From: Acanthaster planci | Lineage: Eukaryota > Echinodermata > Asteroidea > Valvatida > Acanthasteridae | Assembly (NCBI RefSeq): GCF_001949145.1 | Contig: NW_019091677.1 | Span: 29,845 to 50,452 of the forward strand | Direction of reading: 5' to 3' | DNA length: 20,608 bases | Shown: in pieces, positions 1-10,000 of the stretch | Numbering within the stretch: the stretch's first letter is position 1 | Layout: each line of letters begins with the position of its first letter | Notes under the pieces: model-generated | Told to the model about the DNA's origin: nothing | Database searches by the model: none | The model's input: only the letters and a program-made list of their open reading frames with translations | Position numbers and translations under genes: made by a program

Positions 1-668
1 TTCCCACTAACTGTAATAATCCTTGTACTAATGACAGGAAAACTGTGGAGAAATAAAAGGACGGGATAGTGAAGGAAAAGGAAACGGTAGAGGATATAGT
101 AGGGAAAAAAACCGGCAAAAGGACTTACTTTTTTGCCGTTTTATTGCGAGGGGCCCCTTCTTTTTAAACCTGTCCCCCTAAGTTACTGAACCCCCTTTCA
201 CATCTCTATCCCCCAAAAATAAATGTCGCCCCTTTTTAAAGCTGTCCTGGAGCAAAAATTTCTCCTAAAAAGTGAACTTCGTATATGGAATTCTTTCCAT
301 TATATCCAACTCTATGGGCTCAACATACATGTACATGTATAATGAATGCACCACTCAGCTATCTCTCACACAAAAGCGTCAAAGTAGGCCTAATTTCCCC
401 GATCTCCCAGCATACCCAGTCTCATCTGCATTTCTTCATATGCCTAAGCCACCGCCTGCGCCAAATGCGGGACCATAGCGTACGTATGTCCACAACTGGA
501 AAAAATCAGCACGCCGGATAAATGAGACCATTAGTACACTGGGCCTAGGGCCCCTATTCTCGCGGTCGGACATCTGGGAACTGTACATTATTGAATAGGC
601 CTAGCAAGAAGGGAAAATTTGCCCCTTTGGCTTTGCCATATGTTAAAAGTCCATAGGCCTAGTTGTAA

Positions 669-778
669 CAAATACTGCATGGGTGATTTTAACGTGGAGG
701 AAGGAATAGAAATTGCCCCTTTTTACTTCCCACACTGCCTTTCTACCATATTGTGCAAAATCACCCATGCAGTGTTTG
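669..778. repeat. 110-bp inverted repeat
   Basis: Arms 669-690 and 757-778 are reverse complements over 22 bases with one mismatch; the inner 17 bases (ACTGCATGGGTGATTTT and its complement) are perfect. The 66-bp middle is not self-complementary. No target-site duplication is visible. It could be a tiny relic of a terminal-inverted-repeat transposon or a structured hairpin. Confidence 0.75.
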
Positions 779-1169
779 CGATTCCTACCTCCATGCTGAC
801 GCCGACCGCGAGAATTTAGTTTTTCTGTCGTCAGACAGCAGATATATAACAGCTCCGTTCTGGGTCCAATTTTTCCTTAATTATTACTCACCTTACAACT
901 TACTTCTAAATAGGTCTATAGGTTGCATTTATGATTTTTCCACCAACTTGACGTTTTTGAACACGACGGACGAACAACTACAGCGTGCAGTATTCATGGT
1001 ATTAAGCGTTTGGTCATGCGCACCTGTCGAAATGTCAACCTTCCTCCCGCGTACTGTGGTGTACGTAGTGGTTATACTTACTTAGGTCATGTATGTGTAG
1101 ATTGCAACGTGTATCTCTTGGGAGCAACGTTGAAATCTCAAGCCTAGACGTTTCATTAGATCATGCGAT

Positions 1170-1500
1170 ATGAACTTGTGCCGCGTCCAAGGCCGCTGAT
1201 ACGAGGTCATATGCCCTAATCCGAAAGTCAAAGCTGCGTCCGGAAATACGGTGTGCTGTGCGGAAATAAGGTGCGAGCGCCCACGAGAGACACCGGCCGA
1301 AGCCACTGCCAAATCGATAGAGTTGTGTGTAAGCCGTAGCCAAGAACATGTAAGCGCAGCCACTGCCTACATCGATATATCTAGGGTAGTGCGGCATACA
1401 AGAAACACAAGATAAAGTGTGCCACCATTTTACCAAACTAACTCCGCCCGGCCTGTCTGACCATGGAGGTAGAATGGTCTCAGTGACGTCAATTTAAGAA
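1170..1500. promoter_or_regulatory. CpG-rich patch with promoter-type motifs
   Basis: About 15 CpG dinucleotides fall within roughly 160 bases (1180-1340), far denser than the rest of the window. Nearby are an ETS-type CCGGAAAT (1240-1247), a GC-box core CCGCCC (1444-1449), a perfect cyclic-AMP-response palindrome TGACGTCA (1484-1491) and a YY1-like CCATTTT near 1425. This mix is typical of TATA-less housekeeping promoters. No first exon could be identified on either side, so the direction is unknown. Confidence 0.25.
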
Positions 1501-2129
1501 CCAAGAACTTTTGCAGGGATACTTGCAAAAGACCACATTTTCTGAAAGATGGCACTCAGTGAGTTTGGTCACAGTTAAATCATTGATGAAGAAGGACTAT
1601 AAGTATCATGGTATCGCCACTGATGTTTCCGCGTTACTATGACCATGGGCGTGATTCCCGGGGGGATAGTGGGTAAATCCCCCCCCCCTTGAGGTGGGGG
1701 ATAGGCTATTAAATCATGGTTAAATCATCCGTCACCTTTTTGGTTTTTGAAGAAATTTTTTCAGACCTTTTAAAATACCTTAAATATCACTCAAATAAGG
1801 GAAAGTCAATTTTAAAAAGCCATAAATATGCCATTCTGAATACAAATCAGATGTACATCAGTATCATGACCATTGAACTCTACAGTCTTATGGTCTCAAC
1901 CACCCCCCCTGCGCTTTCCCATTCCCATCGGCATGCGCTAATTTCCAGTGCAAATAAACTTCACTATGACACTAGTAAACTCTCAACACATTTCATTTCA
2001 ACAAAACATTTTTGCAGAAATATAGAATCCATAATTACGACATAAATGCTGGTTTCACATTCAATATTGATACAAAAGAGAAATTTTCTGAAATATAAAA
2101 TTCACTGCTCGGAGAAACGAAGATAATAG

Positions 2130-2151
2130 TTCCAAGATGGTCATCTTGGAA
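2130..2151. repeat. 22-bp near-perfect palindrome
   Basis: TTCCAAGATG and CATCTTGGAA are perfect 10-base complementary arms around a two-base centre. It is a compact hairpin or dimer-type binding site inside the degenerate repeat region. Confidence 0.7.
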
Positions 2152-2879
2152 ACACAGAAGTCAACGTTACTGCATGGAGGTAGAATCCATGGTTACTGTA
2201 ACTCTGAAATAGTGAATTTCGTGATAATTGCCCAAAAATGCGCATTTGAAAAATGACATGTGCACATAAATTGTGTGAAAACTTATGGATTTATTCAGAA
2301 TTACACGATAGTGAGTGGGTTTTAGTGTCGAGATTTACGATTTCCCATCAGTTAACTAGTGAATATGGACTTCGACCCAGCCCCATTATCAGCTTCATGG
2401 GATTTGGAGGGGGGACATAGTACCAGCTGGGGTGTTTATCACAAGATAATTTTGATACATCGACGTTCATATGGCTTTTGAAGCCAGATAGGGGCAGCCC
2501 CTCCGCCCCACCCTGACACTGCCTAAATCAAATAATTTCAAGATGTGTTACAATTGAATACTGCATTTCTTAGATTTGTTTTTGTTGAAATCTGCGTGTT
2601 CTGAATAATTCGAAAACAGTTCTCTGAATTTCGGTTTCCAAAGACATGTTTCAGAGATATAAGTATAAATTCTGCATTTCCAGGATTATGATGGTTCTGG
2701 TTATCTGTGGATTCTTTTTGCAGATTTGAGAAATGTTATTTCTGAAGTTTGTATTTCAGAGATACATGAATACAGAATTACATTGTTCAGTAAAGTGACG
2801 CTATTTCGAAACCTTTGTTTCTGTTTCAAGTTATTGATAAATTCTGTATTTCAGTGAAACTTGGTTGAAATCTGTGTGA

Positions 2880-3249
2880 GGGGCCTTCCATAAAGTACGT
2901 ACATACGAATGGGGGGAGTTGGTACTGTTACCATGCATACAAAGGGGTTCAACCAAGTGCGTGCCGTACGCAAACCGAAAATTTGCCTTTGATGAATCAT
3001 CGTATCAATACACTTTTTCATACAAATAACTCCCAGAAACAGCTTTTGAGCGTCAAAATTCAGGCACAATATTCTCTGTCCACTGCACCATTAATCCCCC
3101 TGTACCAACAGCCATTAGTAGTAAAACGCAACATTACTCATGACACAAAGACCAGCAGTGTCTTCTGGAATTGTAGAATGCGTACGCCATACGTGGGGGG
3201 TCTGAAAAGTAGGGCTTTTTGTGCATACATGTACTTTATGGACGGCCCC
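2880..3249. mobile_element. 370-bp element with terminal inverted repeats (non-autonomous DNA transposon)
   Basis: The left end GGGGCCTTCCATAAAGTAC (2880-2898) matches the reverse complement of the right end (3231-3249) with one mismatch in 19 bases. Weaker similarity continues for about nine more bases. The interior has no transposase-like frame, so the copy is non-autonomous. Runs of G (2911-2916 and 3195-3200) and TACG-rich stretches lie just inside both ends. No clear target-site duplication is seen. The ends resemble those I associate with ISL2EU/IS4EU-type elements common in invertebrates, but this family name is recollection, not proof. Confidence 0.7.
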
Positions 3250-4989
3250 ATATACGCCATATGAGAGTTATGTTGTTTCCATGATAAATTTTTTGCATTA
3301 ACGCCATAACATGGATGGTCCATGATTACAAGCACTTCAGTAGTTCTGGATGTTTCTCATAATCAATTTCTTTGACATTATTAATTGGTCACACGGGCAG
3401 TATTAAAAGTAAACAAATCAACACCGCCGCCGAGAAACAACTTGGCTAATTCTTGGTAACGACCGCTAAATACACCCAATTTTGTTTATAAATCTGGTTA
3501 AATTTTGTGCTGTATCGCACAGAATCTTATAGAACCTTACACAATATTCACATTCATTGCAAGTCCAGTTCCGATTTATCATCCAAAAATTGTTTGAAAT
3601 ACCGGAAAATCATATTGGTACTGGCCTCAGAAACCTCGATAAAGCGCATCTACTTCTAAAACAATTAAATGGAGAAACCAAACATAAGTGGGTAGGAGAG
3701 GATCCTGACTCGGAAACAATTCCCATCCCTGACAATACCACTCACAACCATTTCAAATATCAACAAAAATGCTCTTCAAGCTGCAAATAAGTCTGTGTGC
3801 TGTTTTAATTAATCAACTGCATTACATTTTTTACATACATCTTAATGTCTATAATACTCCAATTAAGTAGACGTGCAGGAGAACATTTAATGTCTTGAAA
3901 TACTAGAACAGTTTTGCACAAAAACCATCAAGATCTGGGTGTTAGTAACCACTTTTATCAAATTCAATAGTGAATTGGTGACACTTCAATATTAAATTGT
4001 ATTCTTTCTTTATTAATTGCCTTTTAATTGCCTTGTTCTTTAAGAATTATGACGATTTGACATAGGTAAGCTGAAGGTCAACATTGCACCATACAAGTGA
4101 AGCAGTAACATGGAGAGTGTGAGACGTTGGCAAAAATGAAACAAAACTGTCACAAATTTAGCACAATAAACAATGTTTCAACCAAAGTTTGCTCTTCCAT
4201 TTACGATATCTCTCAATAGTTTTATGTTTCAGGGGAAGAAAAATTTTCTAGATTCTCCTGAAGTATCCAAGATGGTGAACTTACCTGAAAGGCAGAGACT
4301 TTGATACAAACTCAGCTCATTTAAATAAAATGGAAGGATTATCTCAACACATCTAACAAATGACTTCAAGCCATCAAATATTGACAGTGGAAATAATGAA
4401 AAAATCAGTATTTTTCATATAGTAACATGGAGTACTTTCATATAATAACAACACACTTTCAGTTTGCAACAACAAAATCAGTAACATCACTCATTCTTTA
4501 AAAATTATTATACATTTGTGCTCAATACAGACTGAAATAAAAACTACCTTGTGGTGCAGTTACTTATCTGGCATTCAACGTATCTTTGGAATTGAGACAT
4601 GTTGGCTATTTGGATGTTTTTGCAGTGCTTGTTTTGTATTTGTGATATTTTGGGTTCAAGTTCTGTCTTCTTAGCCTTTACCTAGTTCAACCGAAAATTG
4701 AAACATTCATGGACTCGAACTGTTGATTGCAAAAGTCTACCATCAACGATAGGAACATTATGGTCTAAACATGGAACAATGAACAAAAGACTAGATTCTA
4801 GTCACTGTACAGTCTGCTGGTGGTATCATGCATAAGTACATACAGATAGGGGTTCTTTAGAAATTACTCGGGAGTCTCTAAAATACAAGTGGGCCTAAAT
4901 ATCAATATCAATATCGAATACCACAAGTAACAGAAAGTTATCACCAACTTTTCCACCAAATACATTTTGAGCATGAATTGAGTATGATG
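3250..4989. other. Intergenic DNA between the element and the gene's 3' end
   Basis: AT-rich sequence with no recognised exon of a known family. It contains one unexplained plus-strand open frame (3545-3790, listed separately), an AATAAA on the plus strand near 4165 and one on the minus strand at 4014-4009. Confidence 0.5.
3545..3790 (+). CDS. Unrecognised open frame, possible terminal exon or gene fragment
   Basis: The frame is open from just after a TAG to a TAA at 3788-3790. It has no ATG near its beginning, so if real it would be an internal start of a last exon, entered at a CAAG or CCAG acceptor near 3560-3570. The translation has ordinary protein composition (FIIQKLFEIPENHIGTG, KAHLLLKQLNGETKHKW, GEDPDSETIPIPDN), unlike the cysteine-, phenylalanine- and histidine-rich chance frames around it. 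I recognise no family. It may equally be a decayed insertion. Confidence 0.2.
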   Translation, partial: YSHSLQVQFRFIIQKLFEIPENHIGTGLRNLDKAHLLLKQLNGETKHKWVGEDPDSETIPIPDNTTHNHFKYQQKCSSSCK

Positions 4990-4995
4990 TTTATT
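4990..4995 (-). promoter_or_regulatory. Candidate polyadenylation signal AATAAA
   Basis: On the minus strand this is the first canonical AATAAA after the TLDc stop codon. It is followed, some 25-45 bases downstream, by a GT-rich stretch (TTTGGTGG and GTTGGTG), as expected for a cleavage site. A variant ATTAAA at 5583-5578 could be used instead. Confidence 0.35.
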
Positions 4996-6940
4996 ATTAC
5001 ATGTACATTTCCACAGGTTTGTGCCAAAACACCAGCCAAACATTTCTCTGTACAAATACATGAGGGATGCAGATTGAGATGTACAAGAGACATCTTCTAT
5101 TGGAAATGATTCTGATGTAATTGCATTAGTAAATAATTCAATAGTATGCATGCTAAAGGACGCATATGAATTCTGTACATTCAGAAATGAACAAACCAAT
5201 AAAGTGGATCTGCAACAAAAGAATGACATGAATTATTTTTCACCATGCTGTTTGAAGAGTTCTAAGTCTTTTTTGCGACCTTCAAAGATTTCACAAATCT
5301 GATCAAAACCATCTTAGACATCATGAGCACACACTGACAATCCTTATTGTTCACCAAACTAGGAACATGTACAGTATTTTATAAGAGGTTTTATCCACTG
5401 GGTGACTTGTCTACTTTGGGCTTTTAAAGGTCTTACAAAACTTGGGATTTGTAAGATGCTAACCACGAAAACCAGTATTCATATGTTACATAAGGAAATA
5501 GACTTCATTTGCATATGGAACACATGCAACTACAAACTTCAAATATACATGCATATGCAAGATATGGAAATGCAAACTTTAATTTTCATATGCAACATAT
5601 GCAAATAAAGTTTATCAGTATGGACCACATGCAAGTATGTCTTCATCATGTGCATTTGCAGTATATGCAAATATGGATTACATTATATGCACATAGATGA
5701 AGGCAGATAAATGTGCACGTTACTACTGATGCAAACCTGCACCTTCAAATTGTATGAAGTCTATTAATGGTGATGCTCCCTCCCCAGCATGTACAAAAAT
5801 TGAGTTGATTGGGGGGTCAGAAAAATCTATTTTATAAAAAATCTTCAGGAGTTGTCCGTTCTTAACCCAAACTCTTAACATCAATGTTGCTGTCAGGAAT
5901 CTGCACAAAGTGCCACACAGTTTATCATGAGATTCCTCACATTATGAATAATCCCCTTAACTTAAATAGTTGCTTCCTGGGATGACATCAATCCCTTGAG
6001 TTAGGTAGTTCATTCCATTCACATAAAGGGCATTTACTCCTCCAAATTACAAACTAAATTACATGGACAAAAGTGTCCTTGTACCCTACTTTCAGGTAAT
6101 GGTCTTATCCACAGTCCATTCCTTACCAGTTACAAGCAGCGATTCCTCTCAAAAAGGGATCATTCAACCAGGAAGCATTTATGTACATCTACATTACATA
6201 TATACATATATACAAGGAATTCAACAATGCTATGCTTCATAATGAGGCTTCATGTACAGTAATATACAATTGGCAAGTTTTCCATTTGGGCTGCAAGAAT
6301 TCCCTTAAGTTTTTACCATTCAATGTGCATCCCTCCCAAACATCTGAAGCCTCCTGACACTGTGAAATCCAACTGTAGGTTGAATCACTACAGGGTCACA
6401 TCTTTGTCACCTCACAGTATTAATTCACAGTGTAACCAACAGTGTGTCTCAGTTGAATTTGAATTGCAGACACACACATACGACACAGCACAAAACTCCC
6501 ATGTTCTTATGCCCATTCCCAACAGACGTTCAATTGAGTCCTATATTGTCTTTTCTCACACGACCATGCTCAAGCCTCTTGAATCATTCTGGTACAATCA
6601 CAGATGGATTGGAACTACTGACTCGCTGAAATTGTGCCATCACATCCCAGGGATGTCTGTCGGTTTAAAGAGCAGCCTTTCTTTCATATGTAGTCACAGC
6701 AACTGGGTTTGTTCCGTAGTCACTCAGACATAACTTTACCCATTAACGTTCAGACTGCAGTCAATTAATTTACACAAATTTTACTCCCATGAATGGTCAC
6801 ACCATGCTGAAGTTTATCCTTGGATACTTGCAAGTTGGGTTACAATGTTGCACATGAATGAAGTGCCATATTCGTCTGGATTCGAACCAGGGCACATGCC
6901 AGCCATTCTCGGCAATGTTGTTCTTCTGCCATTCTGCACT
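4996..6940 (-). other. Probable 3' untranslated region of the OXR1-like gene
   Basis: Sequence after the stop codon on the minus strand holds no further TLDc sequence. The first AATAAA on that strand is at 4995-4990, about 1.9 kb past the stop, with an ATTAAA variant earlier at 5583-5578. The extent is inferred from these signals only. The region also includes an octamer-motif cluster (5507-5672) and a B-box-like motif near 6880. Confidence 0.4.
5507..5672. promoter_or_regulatory. Cluster of octamer (POU-type) motifs
   Basis: Three perfect octamers occur in 166 bases: ATTTGCAT at 5507-5514, and ATGCAAAT at 5599-5606 and 5665-5672. Between them lie many near-copies such as CATATGCAA, CACATGCAA and ATGCAAAC. 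The stretch 5500-5690 therefore looks like a degenerate tandem array of an ATGCAA-type unit. It lies in the probable 3' untranslated region. Confidence 0.35.
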
Positions 6941-7082
6941 TTAGGCAAGACCAAATCCCCAAGCTTCCAGATCAGCAATGATGAAGTCTTCATCGTGAGC
7001 TAGACATGGATTAGAGAACGTCTTACAGCTTCTACTCCTGCCTCGGTAAAGATCCCCATCCAACCACAGACCAAAGGCACCA
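6941..7082 (-). CDS. OXR1: OXR1-like last coding exon: TLDc C-terminus and stop
   Basis: One base completes the split aspartate codon, then 46 codons and a TAA stop. The frame reads GAFGLWLDGDLYRGRS, SCKTFSN, then EDFIIADLEAWGF, the end of the TLDc domain. Family members usually stop shortly after WxFE or WAFD; here the end is WGFGLA. The acceptor is CTGTTGACAG|TGG. With the alternative first exon at 10545-10417 the whole product would be 239 residues. Confidence 0.96.
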
Positions 7083-10000
7083 CTGTCAACAGATACAAAG
7101 ATATTACATCTACCAATCAACACTGCTTGAAGTTTTTATGAAGTATATGTAAAATCAAACCAAATGTCACTGTCCGCTTTACAAAGAGTAATGCAGGACT
7201 TGAAATCAAGGGTCGTGTACAGAAATGAAAGAGGGCAACAACTAGATTGGTGTTGCTCACAAAACACATGGATGGTGTGAAGTATTGGCAGTGGTAATTT
7301 TGATCTGAAAAAAAAAAAGTAAATCATCTTTACATAGGGGTCAGGTACACGTACAGATGTCCTCCCAAGCTTTCTCTCTGCCACCAGTGAGCACACCGGT
7401 GCACACAGGCCCAGAGCTGTATACGGAGAGTAATTTCAACTTCAAAGTTTGGAACCAAAATGGCTGTTCATTATTTGCACAGTACAGCATGCAGCTGTTG
7501 CATGATAACTGTCAATGTGCACTGACATACAATCCGCCATTTTGGTTCCAACAACTGAGACATCCATGTCGCAACTCTCTACAAACACCTGTACAGAGGC
7601 CGTATAGGGCATTATAAGGAACAGAATGTTGCAGTGATAGAAGATTATCACTTACTCTCCGCCTCCCAGAGTTAGACTGTTGTAGTTCCCCTTGATGAAG
7701 AAGTTGTTTTCACCTGTCCACCTGTACACGTTGAGATCCCAGTCGATGAAGTTAAAGAGAAAGGTTTCGCCAGTACCATAGTAATGCTCGCTGACTCTCA
7801 CAGCGCAGGGAGAGAGTGCACCAAATATCTGACGAGGTATATGAAAATGTGGTGTGAACATTATTGTTGAAGCTTGGTTATTTTTAGCAAAGATTTTAGA
7901 CTGGCTCTACAACCTGTCAGCGAGAAAATGACTTCAAATGACTTAAAATGATTAAGGAACTTGAAGACAGATGCTTTTGAGATAATTTGAGGGTGCTGGA
8001 TCTGAATTCAAATCTGGATGTCTCCTAGAGCTTAACATTAATATCCATTTTTATTGTAGACACTCTTAAGGAAGTACTGCATCACTTCTTTGACATGCTT
8101 TGCAATGTAAGTCAGAGGAGTATTATGCAAATATATGGCAACTAAAGTCCTAGGCACCATTGCTTAATAGGCCCTACTCTAATCACAATATTATCACAGT
8201 CCTGTGGAACCTCAAAGCTTATTCTGATCTGTGCTTTACAGTGCAATAAAGGAACTAATTTGAAGTTTTCTCCAAACTAGTTATTGAGAGAAAATTATGC
8301 TCAAACTTAAAACCTGTCTTACATTTGTGTATGTATGTTTCCTGGTGCTATTTTGAGAGCCTAAATATGTGTTTTTGATTTTGTTCTTAAGCTTTGCTGC
8401 GCCCACTGAATAACCCAGCCTAAGTCTTTTGAAGAGAAAAGCTTCCATTTGTCTTTGAAGGTAAACATTATTTGAATACCAATCTTGTAAAGATAGTATT
8501 TTCTGGCAAATGGGAAATCTTTTTCACAGTAAAATTTTCCGCCAAAATGGTTTCAATTTTTCACAGCCATTCATAATACATGTATCAGTCACACCACTCT
8601 CCACTCACTTCCAACTTGTGTCAGCCATTAAAAAATTGGGTCCACCATGTTTATGATTTCCTCTGCAGAAATTCATGTACAACAGGTGGTGACAATAATA
8701 GCGCTCTTGTTATTGTGGGCCTAAAGTTGATTTTCCTTCGTGGACAAGAGCTAGTTTTCATTTCAGAGTTCAATTTTCTGGTGAAAGAGGAACCTCAAAC
8801 CGGGGAATCAAATTGTGTTCAGCATGGCACATGCAATATCCATCTACAATGAATAGATTAGGTTGCCTAAAAATTAGAAGACAAACATGGAACCAGATTT
8901 TATTCAGAGATCAGAGATTTTAGTCTTTTACTTTTGCAAAGCAGCATTTTTTTGCGTGCCATCTGTGTGCAGGTGTGGGACATCTGCAGCAATGACTTCC
9001 GTTTCTGGTTGTGAGATTACTGCGGAAAGATTTCTATTCTTGTTTTTACCATTCCACTGGAGTCCCTGATGACCATGAGCACTGGGCTATCAATGCCACT
9101 CATACAACGATACAGGTTGCGTAAGCTGTAGCCGTGTTCTGCTGTACTATAGATGTTCTTCCAGCTATAACCCTCTGTTCTTGCAGGAAGCTGTTTAGTG
9201 AGCTGTAGGGGGAGGGATATTGACAAGGAAGGTTGAAAAGGAGGGTTTACCCTAGAGCTTCAAAATGAAAGCTGTAAGTACTTGAATGTCATAGGTGTCC
9301 CCAACATTTAGTGTGGAGATTAAGCTTTCAATAAGGTTTGAAATGCTTTCAACTGATAACCATCCCCTATCAAGAATGTGCTCTAATATGGTGCAAGATT
9401 TCAGGTTTCACATGGTGACAAAATTAAGTCAGCACCATGGAATGATGATGCTGGCTGTTCTAAGACCTTTTTGGTAGGACTCCAAGTACATAGTATCTTA
9501 TTAATTGCTCCTGCCTGCAAAATATTTGAGTCTGTTAATGGCAATTTTACGCTTCCATGTAGTTTTCCATACCTTCCTGACATGTTCAGGTGCTAAAAGA
9601 ATACTGGTTGCTCCTTCTAGTTCAGGTAGCGGCAGGTTCATCTCGCATTCTAAGATGGTCATCCGCCGACGATTGGCTTCCTCTTTGGTGATAATCTGAT
9701 GGGAGAGGGAAAAACAAAGAATTTAGAAGTGGGAAAAATTGAAGCAGGGTATGAACTAGAAACCACTGGAATGAGCGTCAAGTACTCTAGTGACTTATGT
9801 ATAAGCCACAGAATATCATTTGTATAAAAAGCTGGCCACCTTTTGAACCACTAGATGACCATTTGAACTACTAGATGACCATTTTGGCCACTATTTTACC
9901 AAGTGCTCTACTTCAACCATCTGGCTGGGATGATCTTTTTTAGTGTCAGTATTACCTTCTAGCTTTCATAAGCCTAATGGGCTTTCCTTCTGAATAGGTG

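Larger units (their letters stand above)
1..2879. other. Non-coding region before the transposon-like element
   Basis: No exon is recognised. The first 800 bases carry scattered runs such as GCCCCTTTTT and several AGGCCT sites. A 110-bp inverted repeat lies at 669-778, a CpG-rich patch at about 1170-1500, and C-rich and G-rich runs at 1680-1700. The stretch 2000-2870 has many degenerate copies of motifs like ATTCTGNATTTC and TTTCAGAGATA. The sequence CATGGAGGTAGAAT occurs twice, at 1462-1475 and 2173-2186. Confidence 0.6.

Noticed and set aside
753-1085. A 110-codon plus-strand open frame next to the CpG-rich patch.
   Set aside because: It starts inside the right arm of the inverted repeat and has no recognisable domain or codon pattern. 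It also lies before, not after, the candidate promoter on the plus strand.
4864-5229. A 121-codon minus-strand open frame rich in cysteine, phenylalanine and leucine.
   Set aside because: Composition is that of translated AT-rich non-coding DNA and it lies in or beyond the probable 3' untranslated region, with no homology recognised.
6816-6920. Minus-strand GGTTCGAATCC (6888-6878), a perfect tRNA-type B box, with an A-box-like TGGCAGAAGAA at about the right distance.
   Set aside because: The acceptor arms do not pair, no D or anticodon stem forms, and the A box ends in a mismatch. It is either chance or a decayed tRNA-derived SINE, not a tRNA gene.
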